DNA of 64,000 bases. Origin: Rhipicephalus microplus. Its lineage: Eukaryota; Arthropoda; Arachnida; Ixodida; Ixodidae. Location: assembly GCF_043290135.1 (NCBI RefSeq), contig NC_134709.1, positions 62,947,056 through 63,011,055 on the forward strand. The letters run 5' to 3'. The notes under the pieces were generated by a model, which ran no database searches, was not told the origin of the DNA, and saw only the letters and a list, made by a program, of their open reading frames with translations. Below are positions 31,866-46,800 of the stretch, in pieces. The position numbers and the translations under genes were made by a program. Each line of letters opens with the position of its first letter. The stretch's first letter is position 1.

Positions 31866-34800
31866 GTAAGCTCACCCATGGAAATAGAGCAAAAAAAGAA
31901 AGGATTGTCGCTGTCCCTTTCGTCTCGGCAGCGAAGCTGCGTTTCTCGGATTTCAGATCGCGCCCGTCGGGACGGTACCGCTACATTGTTTTTCGTTTCG
32001 CGTGCCGCCACGCGTGGTGTGTCGAAACCCGTGGTGGACGAGCGCGCTACGAGATGCTGCCAGAATTCTGCCGTAGCGTTTTTCGCTGTAGGCTACGAGA
32101 ACAAAAAAATAATTAAAGGCGCTCTAGGCGAACAATGACGCGACTGCGACTTGCTCCTGCCGCGTTTTGCGGGCGTGTTTACTGCAGTACAATGCCGCGG
32201 CTTCAGTACGAAGCGGACCGGACGTTATTCCCAAGCAAAGGCTTCCGAGATTGTCCCACGAGAGCCCGCGGCATCTTTTCAGACTGCGAGCTACAGGAAA
32301 AGCGACCACGGTTTCCTTTAGCAGCGTTCCGAAATCGCCGGCAGTGCGCCTAAAATAAGGTGTACGGCCTGTTTAGTTGGCGCGCGCGTCGTTGGGTTGT
32401 AGCATCGGCGACGTGACTTTTGCTGCGTTTGCGGGCCACCCCTGTTTATTTTGTGTTTGTTGTTGCGGGCTGCTGCTGAAAGTGGCCGGGTAATGGAAAG
32501 TGCCGGATGACGAGGCACGATTTGTCTGTTCGTTGCCTGCGGGTTGAAGCGACGAGCAAGCTGTTGTGCGTGTAGACGTGACGCGCCGTGCACCGGTAGC
32601 GAGAGATAGGGGCCCCCTGTTACTACACAGATACGCAGCCCAGAGCCTGCGCTGTGGCCTATTTTCTTGCTTTTGCGGTGGCGTTGACAGCAGACGTCGT
32701 AAGATCCTCTCTCCCCCTTCTCGCTTGGTCCGCATGGTTAACTTTCTCCGGGTGTTTAAAAAGGCGCGTCTCTTCCATGAGCAGTATCTCCGTCCCACGA
32801 TTCGCGCCGTCGAATCTGCCGCGATATGATAGAGCAATCTAGCATTGTGAGAACAGCGTTGACAAGGCGGTGTGTTGTAGTATTGCACTGAGTTTGTTCT
32901 TTAGCGCAGGCATCGGAAATGAGACGGTGAATGTGCCGTGTGTAAGACACTTGTTGGAGAAAAAGAATAGATTTTTGCGCCACCGTCGCGATCAGAGCTT
33001 GTAACGTGAGCCGAGTGTTTTTGACGGTCGTTTTCATCGAGCGTGGATCAGATGACTGATATGTCGTGAAAGAGCAGTCTTGCCAGCTTCTGAATTAATC
33101 CTGGGTGCGTCAGGGTGATTTTTGGCCCCACTATTTAACTGACAAGTTTTAGAGCTTGCTTTGGCGTGTTGCTTTCATGCTACAATAGTACTTGACATTC
33201 GGAGCATGGAGCTGTTGGCCTGTGCGGCTGAATCTTGTGCAAATCTTATTCAAAACAACATCAGAGATACAACAGGCAGGACTCGCCTTCATCATTAGCT
33301 TCAATGCAGGAAATTGCCTTGATGTGTTTGCATTGAGGCCCCTCCGTCGTTACACTTGACGCGCGCCTCATTGATCACATACAGGTCTCTCTCTTGATAC
33401 TATGGAAAGTATGCTCAACTGCTCTGTTTGAAGAGTTTCACTGCTGATAAGCTTGAGTCATAAAATCTTCAAATGCTACGTATGGTTGCATTGCAGTCAC
33501 TGTAACTTTGTATATTTGCTATCAAATGTTGCAACCTGGTTAGTTAACCACTTGTCTAGTATGTGTTCTTTACTAAGCTGCTGACACTTCTCGTGTGTAG
33601 AGGGCATCCAAGCCTCACAGTATTTAATTAACTATTCTCAAATTGCTTCTCACCTTGCTTTTTGGGAAAGCCTTCAAAAACCTTGCAGACTACATTATAA
33701 ATTCTGATAATGTGACCTGCGCTATTTTCCGGAAACTCCTCACATATAACAAAAATGACATGCCCAACAAGCTCCCAATATAGTTCTTACTAGTATAGCC
33801 ACTAATAATACTAACTTTCACTAGTGTAGCCACTAATAATACTAACTTTCAGTATTGTCATGTGCCCAAACGATGGCAGGTGTGGCAACTGCAAATAGCT
33901 AGCATACACTGACATGTGTTTCCCCAAGGTGGAGGCCGTTTACATTTAGATACTAGGAGTAATCACCGAAACACTAGAAAAACGCAATAATTTAAGTTGA
34001 TTCTCGTCTTAGTTTGAAAGCCGAGGCATCTGTAAGTCACTAGACACAATACATCAGTTCGCATCAAGCTATAGGATCACCGGCATAGCCCTCTGTATGC
34101 AGTTTAAAAGTTGGGCAGATTTATATCAAGGATTGGGCATACTAAATGAGCGAAGCGGGGAACTGCTTTTCACCGTCTGGAAAGGATATGCATACATTCA
34201 CCTGGAATGGCAAGCATTTCTGAGTGCAGCTGTGCAATGCCACTATAATCTTTTTTTTAATATCTTGCATGAGCATGCAGGAAGTGAACCACATAATTTC
34301 TTTGGTGAATCAATGCAACTTAGGGAACTCATTTCTTTGTTTGATATAACCTTAGTGAAAACTAACAGATAACAAAGCCAAGGAAAGTGTAAAAGACATC
34401 AAGTGTACTTCCTAAGGATTAATTGTAATGTAGATGTGAATAAAGCAAAGTGTATGAAAATTTGCATAAAAATGTGCATGCTTTCATGCTTTTCATCAAC
34501 ATTACCTTTTGTTTAGGTCTATTTTTGTGGTCCATTAAGCAAAACAAAACACTTTGACATGAGAAATTTTTCTGCCTTCCAGACTTTGTAAGCTATCTTG
34601 GTGCAATATGAGGCATGGACAGACACGTAATATTGAAAAAAAAAACAAAGCTTGAATTAAGGTTGTAGGGACCAAGCAAGATGTCCCGTTGGGCTTCACC
34701 AGTGAGCAGTGTATTGCCTAGATTCAAATAGCCATCACCTGCTTAAAATGTCCCTTTATCAGAAGTAGCACTGGCTACTTCCACTGAAAGTAATGATATT

Positions 34801-37800
34801 TGCGAAGGCAGAGGTTTCACTTTTGTTAGCTCGATCCCACACTCGATGACTGACTGCCACTGTTCTTTCAGCCTCTTCTTTCTCTTTTTCTCAACACATG
34901 CTTTGTTCTTCTTCAGTTGCTACAGTATTGTCCTACAGCTTCTGCACTTTTTCTACCACGGGAACGGTCGTGGACGACATTTTATTTGTCTTTCTATGGC
35001 CTTGCTTTCCGCCTCGCTCATTTTGCGCTTATTGATGTATGCATTGCGAAACGTGGGCTAGAGCACACACATGTGCATTTGTCTGTTTTCTCTCCAGCTC
35101 TATTCTTCGTCTATTGCAGCTCAACTAGGTCATCATGCTGGTCTCTATTGGTTAACCTCTGTTAATAATGCCCCATTTCTCTCTGCTGTCGTAAAAAATG
35201 GCTGGATCTTGTAGAGAATGTTGTGCTAAATACAGCTTGATGGCTGTATGGTAAATCTGTTACCTGTGCCAAACAGGCAGGTCTGATGTCTTTGGATGGC
35301 ATGCCTGCATTTAGTAGTTGGCTGCCCAGTTCCTGAAGTAAATTCATACTATGCATCAGTATTCATAAATAAAATCTTATTCATGTTTGCTACAATGGGT
35401 ATGAGCAGTGCTGGCAAAACCCTGCTAAGATTAAACATACAGTGCTCCTGAATTGAAACATGGCATTAAACACCTCATCGCGTCAATACAAATCTGGCTT
35501 CTAAGGGCCATTCTGGCTCTAATGTTGATTTATGTAGAATTTGTGCTGACAAAACAAGAACTGAAGACGGTGGAAATGAAAGTGTGTGTATTACATTCTC
35601 CTGAATTGTCAGCTTTCAGCATGTGAGCACTGTATATGAATACCCGTAAAAGTGGATGAGGGAGCGGCTCCTGCCATAGCACAGTTGGTAGTGCATTTGT
35701 CTGCGTAATGTGGAGGCCGTGTGCTTGGCTCCAGTGAGCTGCAATTTGTTTATTAGTGACACTCCTGTCTCTTTTTCAAGCACTTCAGGTGCATCGCTTT
35801 ATTCTGGCTTTCCGAAAAGCATCTTCTCTAGAATAAAGCTACTATGAAATCTGTGGTTCTGGTTCAAGTTGAACTCTCTAAGATACTTGTTATCGTGATA
35901 GTTTGCATGAAATGATGTCCAATTAACTGACAGTTTAAATAATAAAAGTAATTGTATGGGTTCACTGAAACAGCAGGCCGTTTCCTTGTAAGCGACTGAG
36001 GCCATTGCGGCATCTCACGGAGCAGATGTCAACCTTACTCTTTTTTTCTACATGATCCCCGACATCGTGTCCAGCAGTGGGAAGAAGTGCAAAGATAACC
36101 TAAGGAATACCCAACACCCCACAAATGCTGAGGTGTGAGCCTCAATAACAGACACTCGTAACAGGGATTGGGTCAACTATATTTCTTTTTTTTTCGTACA
36201 GTTACAGATAACTGCTACACTTCAGCGTAAAGCTACAAGTATTGCCCTTCACACTTTCCTTGGCTCGTTAACTGGTGGCTTTGTATGGTAGTGTTTAGTG
36301 AAAACGTCTGTACCCTTCTACATTCGCTGGCACATAAGTATTTTGCAAATGCGTATGATCACGCTCTAGTTAAAGCTTGGCTGCTGTAGCACACACAAAT
36401 GCCAAATATATGCGAAGACAAGCTGCCTTGAAAGTTTTTCAAAGCAGTGTTACCTGAAGAGGCTAGTAGATTCCTTGTTGTCTGAGATTTCTTGTTGTTG
36501 TCTGACATTTGTTAAATGGATGAAAAGTCGAGCAAGTTGGCACATATTTATAGTATCAAAAGCAAGGCGCGAGAAAACAGCGCAGTCTGGTTGTTCTTAC
36601 ATCTGCACATTATGCCAAAGTCGGGAAATGCAACGAAATCAAAGAAGAAGACTATACGATTTGGTGCAGCAGATAGTCAGCGGCAGAGTCGTTTAGAAAA
36701 ATGAGTATTCTTTCATGGCAGTTTTATTAACTGAGAAAGATGCTTAAGAGTGCAGCCTCATATGTTGTACAAGTTCTTTGCCATTTTTTTATTGTTATTG
36801 TTCAGTGTATTTAGACGTCAAGAAAAGCCCAATTAATACAAACATCAGTTGATCGCGCAGGGACTGCACATGTGTTAACTCTTCTTTCACGTATGAGTAA
36901 CTGGAACTGCTTTTTTAAGGATAGCATTGTTTATTAAAAAAAAAGGCATTGAGAATTTAAGAGGCTCCATTTTTTACAAGAAAAAAAAATTTTGTAGTGC
37001 TTGCTGTGTCCATTTTGCTTGTTAAAGGCCCTCAACGTGGCCAGTGGTTTTGTTGTGTTGAGATGCAAAGATTTTAATTGCAGTTAGTCAAGATTTCATT
37101 ACATCACCCAAATGCAAAACCACATGGTGTCACAGAACATGGCAATTCTATTGCTGCAAGAAACGTGCACATGTGAGAGACGGAAGACAGACAGGCGCTA
37201 CTAGCAACCGATTTGTTGCAAAGGTAGCAATGAAATACAAGCATAATAGTGCGCAGATGCAGTGAGCACATATCGCAGCGACCACTTGTCAGGCTACAGG
37301 CATCTGATATCGAAAACCTAATTTCGTTTTTTTACAAGCAGGTAGATGTGCCACTAACTCAGTCACTTCCTTTTTTTCTTTATATAGTACCCCTCCCACA
37401 GTTAATGAGCTGATTTGTTTCAGCTTCTACCTAGACTCTTGGCTTCGTGAAATATTTTCATGAGGCCAATTTTCTAGATATAAGCCGAAGTGTTACAGGC
37501 TACTGCATATTACGGGCTTTGATTTGTCAAAGTGAGTCGTGAAGCTGTGTTGGTGACTGCTCAAAATGCAGTTGTGCTTGACTGAATTTTTTTTTTTTCT
37601 TTTTTCGGTGGCACGCCTTGCCTTTCTCAGGTGGCAGTCCAGGCAACGGAGACGCTGGACTTGTCTCCAGTTCCTGTTTGTCGTCCGGAGGTGAGAACTC
37701 CTTGAAGTTGGATATGGGTTTGTCCATTAAAGTGGTACTGCGCCGCGCTTGTTCGGCAGCTATCATGTTGTGCTGCCAACCTAGAAGGGTAGGGGTTGCA

Positions 37801-40800
37801 TCCCACCTAAGGCTGCTGTGTTTCCATGGAGGTGAAATGCGACACTGCTTTTTTTTTTTTCTTATTTAACTTTCACACGTTAACTACACCCTGTAATCAA
37901 AATATACTGGCCACCTGTCCGCGACGGCGTGTCTTGTAATATTATCGTTAATTGGGCATGTAGAGCAGCAAAAGGTTTTTCTTGGTGGCACTCATAGTAC
38001 GGTCAGTGCTTTAGACAAAGTTAATCTCCTGTTGAAGACGCTTGTTTTTTTTTTGGCTTGACCCGGAAAGATAGCTAACTCAGCGTGGTAGATGCGGCAG
38101 CTTACAATGACTAGTACGTACCTAAACCTTACGAGCACTTTTTCATCAAAAAGAAAATAAGTTTATCGAAAAATTGCTACAGTGATTGCAGTCTCGTATC
38201 AAACCACATCTAATAGTGCATTTGCAGCAGCCTTGCCGTCTCTATGGCTATTGCAAGATGGTAACCACGAATGGTGACATAACGAGCATAGTGTGAAAGT
38301 GATGCACTGCTTTCGGTGCAATGGTGGTTACGCTTTAATTCAATGGCAACAAATTGAATCTCATGTTCTTGTCATTCTCGAGAATAATATGTGCCAGCCA
38401 CAAGACACACTGGCAAAGTGCTTAGTCTGAGCATTTGCGCGTTTCTTTGCTTCCTGATAAGGATTGTCCGAGGATCATTTGACAAATATAAAAACTTGTT
38501 ATGAACCTTACAGAGAACAACGTGTAGTGCCTTGAATGTACGGCATGTTAGATTTCCACCGTAGTTCATACTTTAATTTTGAAAAAGGTGATGAATTCAT
38601 CGTGAGTGTGGACTTGATTCGAGAATTTTTGAGGCGCACATTTTGTCGAATTTTTCAACTGTATGCTTTTGTTCCGTTCTACATCTCACCTAACATCAAC
38701 CTGTCTCATTGGTGCCAGGTTGGTCAAGTGAATGAGTTGGTTTGGTTAAATGAGATGAATTCATCATAAGTGTGGACCTAATTAGAGAATTCTTGAGACA
38801 AATCCTCTGAAATGTTTCAACTATATGTTTTCGTATTGTTCTACCTCTCACTTAATTTGAACCTATCCCTTTGGTGCCAGATTGGTCAAGTTAATGAGTC
38901 TGTATAAGGCATAGTCAAACATCTGGCGAGGGGTGTACGCACGAGCTATGAACATTGTTGTTCGGTATCCAAATGGCTGCCACATCTGGGTGGCTCTTTA
39001 GCCAACGGTTTGGCAAAAATAAAGCATCGTTTGGAAATGAGAAAACACAGCTTTGACGAGTTCCCTGAAGCCTGGTCCGGGGTACTCGATCTCTAAAATA
39101 AAACTTTTCTTTACAACTGCCTCCCCTGGCCATGTTTTTTTGTCATCTGTCCCTACAACAGCCGGCATGCTGGGGCTGTCTCGGATCCAGCAAAATCCAT
39201 TCGCCATCAAAACAACCACACCGACGAGGAGCGTAGCAGACAGTACAGAAAACAAAGGTAAGGGAGTGAGCACTTGTTTTTTAGTAATAGAGGCATAACC
39301 CTCTTCTGGTATGCAAGAAATTAAATGAAATGAAACAGTTGCAAGACATTGCAGTTCTGTAAAGTGCGCCTAAATCTTCCATTTAAAAAAATTGTAATAA
39401 TTCACCTCTGAAATATGCCACTCGGTTTGTGAGGAGGAAAGCTCCCGCAGGCATAAAAGCATTCTAATTTGTTTTATGTCTGGCCCAAATAATCTGAAAC
39501 TGAATAAATATTTTTGTTTAACTTCTCATTCCAATAAAAGACTCTGCTAATCAGGCAAATTACTTTAACAGAAGCCTTAAAAATGGCTGCTTATTTGTGA
39601 GAAGGACATTTGTGAAGCCCATGTAAACATCATAGTGACTTTGCCTAAGCTGTGAACTGAGAAAATCTCGTTTCTCAGCCTAAGATGCACCAAGAGATAC
39701 TGTTCATGAAACTGTAATATCTGCATAGGGTTCATAGCTTTCGAAATATAAATTTGTAAATTTCTGGTTTGGTAAGTCACAATGCAGTCACTTCTCAAAT
39801 GAAAGTTTTTCTATTAGAGGCAACAGAAATATTCGAAATGGTGCAGCTGTAACATCATGTGAGCACGTCGGTGTTAGATGTAGCTTTAGAGAGAGAAGTT
39901 GGAGATGGCCCTGAATCGGAGCTTTATCTTAAAAAAAATGGAGAGCGGTATTCGTTACGTTTGCTCTGCATCAACTGAACAGTTGTTACATTTGTTGTCT
40001 ATCTCTCCTTGCAGAGTCAAAGCCCATTGTTGCTCCACCCACCTTAGTTCTTGGCGCAGGTGAGTAACCCAGAAAAATTAGGGGAGTGGTGGGGGGAGGA
40101 TTTTGCGGAAACGACTTAAGGGGCACCACTTTATAGTGGACAGAAAGACAGAATCAGATTTCGATAATTGCTGACTACTCAATTCTTTGAAAACCACTTG
40201 TGTTGGCAATTGCAGTGCCTAATCTTTACGTCATAAGATACACCTTATGTTCAACAAACAATACCTTCATAATAAAATATTGGGAGTGCAAACTAATGGG
40301 ACGCAAAGGAGGAGACAAACGAGTGCACAAACTTTGCTCGTTTGTCTCCTTCTTTGCATCCCATTAATTTGTGCTCCCAATATTTTATTATGAATATGTA
40401 TATAGCAATGAGCCCGCCTGTCAACCATTCTACAAAAAAATACCTTGTAAAGTGTAGAACGCTTAAAACCTACAACTGGCCTCACAGCAGCCTGCGTCCT
40501 GCTTTTGAATAACAGGGATGAAAATATTGCCGGGATCTGCTGAAACACTGCTTATATGGGCATGACTGCAGCTTGAATTTGTGTGACATATAAAAGAATA
40601 TGCAAAACACTTGAAAAAGAGACTGGCGAGAGCTAAGACGTCTTGAGCAAAATGTTAATGCCGTCTTGTCTCTTCACGTGGGCCATGCTTTCGATGTTTC
40701 GCGAATTTGTGTTCTAGTTACGGAACACCAGCCTGCCTAAACGGCAACTGGACAAGATGGCGGAATGCGAATTTTGACAACTGCCAGAGCTCGCAGTCGA

Positions 40801-43800
40801 GTTAGCCCCGTGTCTTTTCGAGGTGACGTTCCCTATTTTGTGAGGAGCAGGTTAAGGGGTCAGCTGCCTTTGTCAGTGCAGTAGCGTGCAAGGTTGTTGT
40901 AGTACTGGGCTGAATCTGTACTCGTGTCCCAAGTCTACCCTGTTGGTCAGCGGTTATGGTGCCTAGTTACTGACCTTGACCTGAAGGTCGCACGCTCGAT
41001 TCTGGCTGCGCCAGTCACACTTCGATGAAGGCGACTTGCTGCGTGATGTCAGTGCACGTTAAAGAACACCCAGGTGGTCGAAATTTCAGGGGCCCTCCAC
41101 AACGGCGCGTCTCATTATGTCGTGGTTTTGGCTCGTTAAACCTCTGATGTGATTCTATTCTAAATTTTCTCTTAAATGAATTCTGGTACCATTGTGGACC
41201 TTGGCTGTATGGGCGTAGAATGCAGTGAAGTTTTAACATCCTTGCAACACATTTCTTTTGTAGGCCAGTTTGGTACATACTGAACGTGAAACAGCCTGCA
41301 CGAGACAAAAAGTTAAAAGAAGCACACGTACATCCCTGCAAGGCTTGTGTTCCATTTTTTTACAGTGATGGCATTTCATTTGTTGCAGACAATGCCTGCG
41401 CAGTGTCATCATCCGGGAGCCGGATAGTGCTCCGGCCGTCAGCCCTTGCTTTCCAGGCTGAGAAGCTGAAGCAGACGTCGGGTGAGTTGTGGGTTCCGTA
41501 CTTACCATTAGATCTGTGCAAATGAAAAAATTCAGAATGCAAAAAAAGCCTGAGTGCTGTAAATGAGTTCTGCGGAAACCTCTATGGTGGCGAAGGGTTA
41601 AGAAAGAGAAAAACGACTGCCATTCATTTCTGGCACCAAACCACTAGGAAATCAGTACGGATTTCTCAAAAAGAAAGGCTTCTTAGTTGCTGAAAAATTC
41701 GTCTTATTCCTGGGTTTTCAAGAAAGATCATTGTGAAGCGAATATTTTTACTCATGATAGAGCATGACGTATGTACTTCACAACACTGCACCGCTGCCAC
41801 GCACACCGAAATCTAGCGTACTTCTTGAAGTTGTGGCTAGGCCCAGCTCCGACCAAGGTGCCACGATGCACGAGGAGAATTTGAACTTCACATGCAAGGA
41901 CAATATGCCAGTGGACATGCAAGAACAAACGAAAAAACTGCAATGTGCTTTGTTGCAAGCACTGAATACCATCACCCGCTGACGACTCAGAACAGCGGAT
42001 GGACATTTTACGCAGCAGAAGTGGATCAGCCAGCCAAGCTCGTCGTGCAGCTTGTTGCGCAGCGACTGCTCAGAGCACTGGTGGAAGGGGCTTGCAGTTT
42101 CGTCCGTCGGTGTCCCACAACGCTAGACCAAGCACACTGCACAAGATTTTTCACCATTTATTTATTTTCTATTTTTGTAAACTGTTACAGTCAAACCACT
42201 TTATGGGAGACATGCACTGGGAGCAGTTCTTGTCTCTTATAAGAGGTGTCTCTAATAAGCAGGGAGCCACATATGCGTTTTCTTATCAACCCCTGTTTCA
42301 GTGTAGGCACACTGCTGTCTCTTATACCTATTTGTCTATTACATCGTTGTCTGGGATGGAAGTTTGAATAGTAAAATTCCAGTGAGATGAGTGCGGCGAG
42401 TTGGGTGGGTTGGTAAAGATGAATGACTTCGATATTTTAGCGCCAAAAAACGGAGAGAAAAGAAAGAAACGTAGACAACATAAGCGCTAACTTCAAACCA
42501 CGTTTATTTCTAAACACACATGAATATACATGAACTTAAATCGCAGGCATCTCACACCTTCTTCTTTTACAGATATAGTACTACCAATATCATACAAAAA
42601 CAAGAAACATTTAAGAAAACAAGGAGGTAAACGCGCATGCGTAACTGAAATGAAGAAACCTTAGAAAAACTTACAACTCCTCGAAAAAACCCTATTAACG
42701 AAAAATACATTAACTGTGCAGGCTTATCTCGGTGAAACTAAGAAAAAATGCTCATTAGGAATGAAAATTCCCTATCGTGAAGGAATACAGAAGGTTGACT
42801 CATGCATTTAGCGTCATGTTTTTGGATGATGCAGGCATCAACTGTTTCTCGGGTTAGTGGCTCCCTGTGACGTAAGAGCACAGATGTTTGTTCAAGCAGG
42901 GGAGTACAGCCACACTGACGGCAATGTAATGCCAAGTGGGACGATGGCATACGTTGCAATAAGCTGTGGTGCTCGCGTAGACGGATATTGAGGCATCGCC
43001 CTGATTGGCCCACGTAAACGTGTTCGCACGAAAAGGGCGTCTCGTATACCACCCCTTTTACGCAGGACACGAAACGAATGCCATGTCTCAAAGTGCACTT
43101 GCTTTTATTACCACCTTTTTCACTCTCACGCTACTGTAGCCTCGAACGAATTCCCTTCAGCTTACTTTTGGCCGTAACACCAGTGTAAATTGAATTGAAT
43201 AGCAAACACTGCTGTTAAAATGTTTGAAAGTTCAAATATTCACGCTGCCCTACATAGCATCTTTAAGGAAAGTAATAAATTTCATATTATATTATGATTT
43301 TAGAAACTTGAAACTATTTTAAGGGGGGACGCGGCACTTCCGGACCGAAAATCAGCCAAAAAATCGAGTTTTCGCGGACCTTCTTTTCGCGTTCCCGACA
43401 TCATTGCGCACCTATTTACAAAATTTCATAGCCGAATACCATCAACTTTTATCGTTATTCAACTTTAAAAAACCGAAAACGGGCGTCCTGCCCTTTAAAT
43501 TGAGGGCGAATAGCGCAGGTTTCGGCTCTACGATACGCGGGAACTACGCGCTCGATCGGCGCCATTTTGGTCTTGTTTGAAAGAACGCGTTTTCAGCTGT
43601 TTTTTTTTATTCAGTAAGCAACATTGAGCGTTTCCCCGGCTCGAAAAACGGGGCCTCAAAGACGAAGAGCCGCGCTCACTGCCATTGGCTAAACGGCGCA
43701 CGTGACTGAAATGGCGCTTTCCGGTTGGCTGGAAGCTCGCGGCTTGCGCCTGCATACGCGACCCGACGCCATTTTCAAAGGGTTACCGCTGTGACGCCTC

Positions 43801-46800
43801 GAAATCGGCAGAGCACTCTGAAGCTTCTGATCGTATCGCCATGCCTGGAAACGCAAAAAAGTATCGGACCGTGCACGCATTTGGTCGCAGGAAACGCAAA
43901 GGTCGTGGGAGAAAGTCTACGAAGTCATCAGAGCCCTTGGTTGACTCCGACGAACGATGTGTCGACGCTCCGCGGCCGTTCAGCGATGGTGCGACCGAGC
44001 GCGTTGCCTCCGACGACGATGACGGTGAAGCGAACTCCGGACGACTACGAATCGACACCAAGGTGGTGACAAACGCCGAAGTTGAAGAAAATCATGCCCG
44101 GGAGAAAGCGACGCTCGACCGGCTTTCATCGGCGCCAGCAACTGCACGGAAAATTGACTTTTTCACCGCGAGTTGTAGCGAGGCAACCGCACAGGACTCG
44201 GACCACGCTGCTCCTTATCTGCTTATGCATCTAGATATCCTAAACGCGATAATGGGTGCCTTGTGTTGCAAAGCCTGCCACGGACCGGCTACGATCGTCA
44301 GAGGGGATCGGGACTACGGACTTGCCGTGAAAGTGCTAGTGCAGTGTGAAAGGTGCGGCGAGATCGCGAATGAATGGACTTCGCCCCGCGCGAACGGCAC
44401 GAAAACGTGCAATCCGTTTGAAGTAAATCTTCTCGCTTCGAGGGCGATGGTGGCTACCGGCAACGGCCAAACGAAAATGAACGATATTTTCGCAACAATG
44501 GGCATCTCACATCGCGGTATGCACCACAAGACGTTTCAGCGGCATTTGAAGAACACGCTGGCACCCGCTGCAACGCGAGCGGCTGAGTCCGCTATGAGCG
44601 AATGTGCGGAAAAGGTTAGAACAATTTATGATGACTTGTGCTTCGGCCACCGGGGCAATATTGCCGTTAGCTACGACGGCACGTGGAAGACGCGAGGCCA
44701 TTCTTCCCACATCGGCGTGGGCACAGTTATCGAATTATTTAGTGGCTACGTGTTGGACTACGTCGTTCTTTCCAACTTTTGCCTAGGCTGCGAGATGGGC
44801 CCAAAGCCTAGTAGTGAGGGCTATCAAGAATGGAAGGCTAACCACAAATGCCAAAAAAATACCAACAGCAAAGCGGGGCAAATGGAAGTGGAGGCGGCTC
44901 TAATTCTATTTCAGAGGTCGCTTGAACGCCATGGCCTGCGCTACACAACTATGCTGTCTGATGGAGACTCTAGGACATTTTGCGCCATACAAGACGCCAA
45001 GGTGTATGGTTACATTGACGTGCAGAAGGAAGACTGTATTAATCATGTACAGAAACGGATGGGCACCGCATTGAGAAACCTGGTGCAGAAACAAAAGTGC
45101 GATGGGAAAAGAGGCCTTGGTGGGAAAGGCAGGCTCACAGGTGAGCTGATCACCAGGCTGAGCACATATTATGGCCGGGCTCTGAAATCGCATGAAGGTG
45201 ACGTGGGCGAGATGCAAAAGGCTGTGATGGCCACATACCGCCACGTCACCTCCACTGATGAATGCTCGGACCACAGTCTGTACCCAGCTGCTGAAACTTC
45301 ATGGTGTCGGCACAATGCCGCAAAAGCAAAGGGTGAGCCCGACCCCAGGCATGCCTACAATCTACCGAAAGACGTGGCAGAGGCATTACTACCGGTTTAT
45401 ACCCGGCTTTCGGAAAGAGCCCTGCTTCAGAGGTGCGAACGCGGCAAAACGCAGAACTCCAACGAGAGCCTACATTCGGTAATCTGGAGTTTGGCCCCCA
45501 AGGAGCACCATGCGTCCCTGTTCGCTGTTGAAGCAGCTGTTGCAGAAGCAGTGCTGCGCTTCAACACGGGCAATTTGAATTCTGCAACGGCAATCTTAGG
45601 TGAAATGGACATGAATGCGACAAGTACTGGTGCCAGGAGAGCGAGAGAAAAAGACCACCGTCGCAGCATTGTCTCCAACAAGAAAAGAACAGCCTCATTG
45701 GAACTCCGGAAGCTAGTGAAGAGGAGGCATGAGCACAGAATGCATTCAGACTATGCTTCTGGTGCGTTTTGAGGTTGTCTTGTTGCATCTTCTGCAATAA
45801 AAATGTGTGCCCACGTTTTTTCTCGATTTCTCAAAACGACAATTTTCATGTGCTTCCCATTATGCCGGAGCAATATCTCTTGTTCTATCTGGGTTATCAT
45901 TACGATTTCTTTTTTGTTTCGAAGATAAATGCAGGGGATGTGTCGTAAAGTAAGTTTTATTGTAATAATTTTTGGAGAAAATTCTCTAAATGGATCTTTT
46001 GTTTCAAGTGTAGATGGGGAAATTTTTCATGTCATATTCAACATCCCACAACTTTGCTTCGAAATAGCCCAGAACAATGATTTATACTTTATTGCACACT
46101 GTGAACATACCGAATTGGTTCTATAGGTTGCACATCAATATCCAAGTTACAGTTAATTAGCTAATTAGGCCTTAATTGAAAAAGTCGCAGTTCATTATAT
46201 CTTTAAAACTAATTGTCACAGCAAAAAAAGAATTAGATTTTTGAAATCAGCAGTAAAATCTACATAGGCTCTCCAAATTTGACTGAGGTACTCGCAAAAA
46301 TAAAAGAGTTTTTGGAAGGTGTAGCATCCCCCCTTAAGGGGGGACGCGGCCTTTGAAAACCGAAAAATCGCGAAAAAGTCGATTTTGGCAAACCATATAT
46401 TCGGGCAGTATGTGTCATAAACTACCTTTTCTGTAAATATCAACGTCTAATTCGTCGCGAAACCATTTGAAATAAAGTTTAGAACATGCCGCGGCGGCCC
46501 TCGAGCGGCGCGCGAGCGCTCAAAATACCCCAACTTGGCGTGATCGCAGTTTCTCGACCGCTCGACGGAGCGCCGCCATTTTGGTGTTGTTTTGTTTGTG
46601 AATTCTTGCTCTTTCTTTCCCCGCCACCTGCATCGCCGGCGGCAGCGCAGGAGAGGAGCGAGCCGCTCATGATTGGAGGGCTCGCAAGAGCTTTCAAGTT
46701 TCCCGCGGCTGAGGCGCGCAGCTGGGATTGGGCGAAGCGCGCGCTCCCCAAGGACGCGGGGGAGCCCGCGACTGCCATTGGCTGCTGCGCGCGATGACGT

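Larger units (their letters stand above)
31866..39161 (+). other. Intron 1 of the RANBP3-like gene
   Basis: The intron is 7.3 kb and starts GTAAGC. The first 1 kb is GC-rich, as for a promoter-proximal region (a GC-rich stretch at about 32000-32850 includes CGCGCGTC). The remainder is AT-rich. It contains the small duplications listed separately and possible SINE remnants, but no convincing additional exon. It ends in a pyrimidine-rich tract and ACAACAG. Confidence 0.6.

Noticed and set aside
31691..32116. 141-codon ORF across the RANBP3-like start region as a gene
   Set aside because: It runs through the promoter motifs and the intron donor at 31866, with no recognisable domain. The short MAEK exon explains the site better.
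41764..42242. An additional RANBP3-like exon from ORFs at 41764-42242
   Set aside because: No acceptor/donor pair with phase 1 to 1 could be found, and exon 4 joins exon 5 in phase without it.
43319..46337. piggyBac transposon (TTAA duplication)
   Set aside because: The transposase lacks piggyBac blocks and instead shows the DG(T/S)W...SDGD...NES blocks of the Kolobok/'mutator-like' group.
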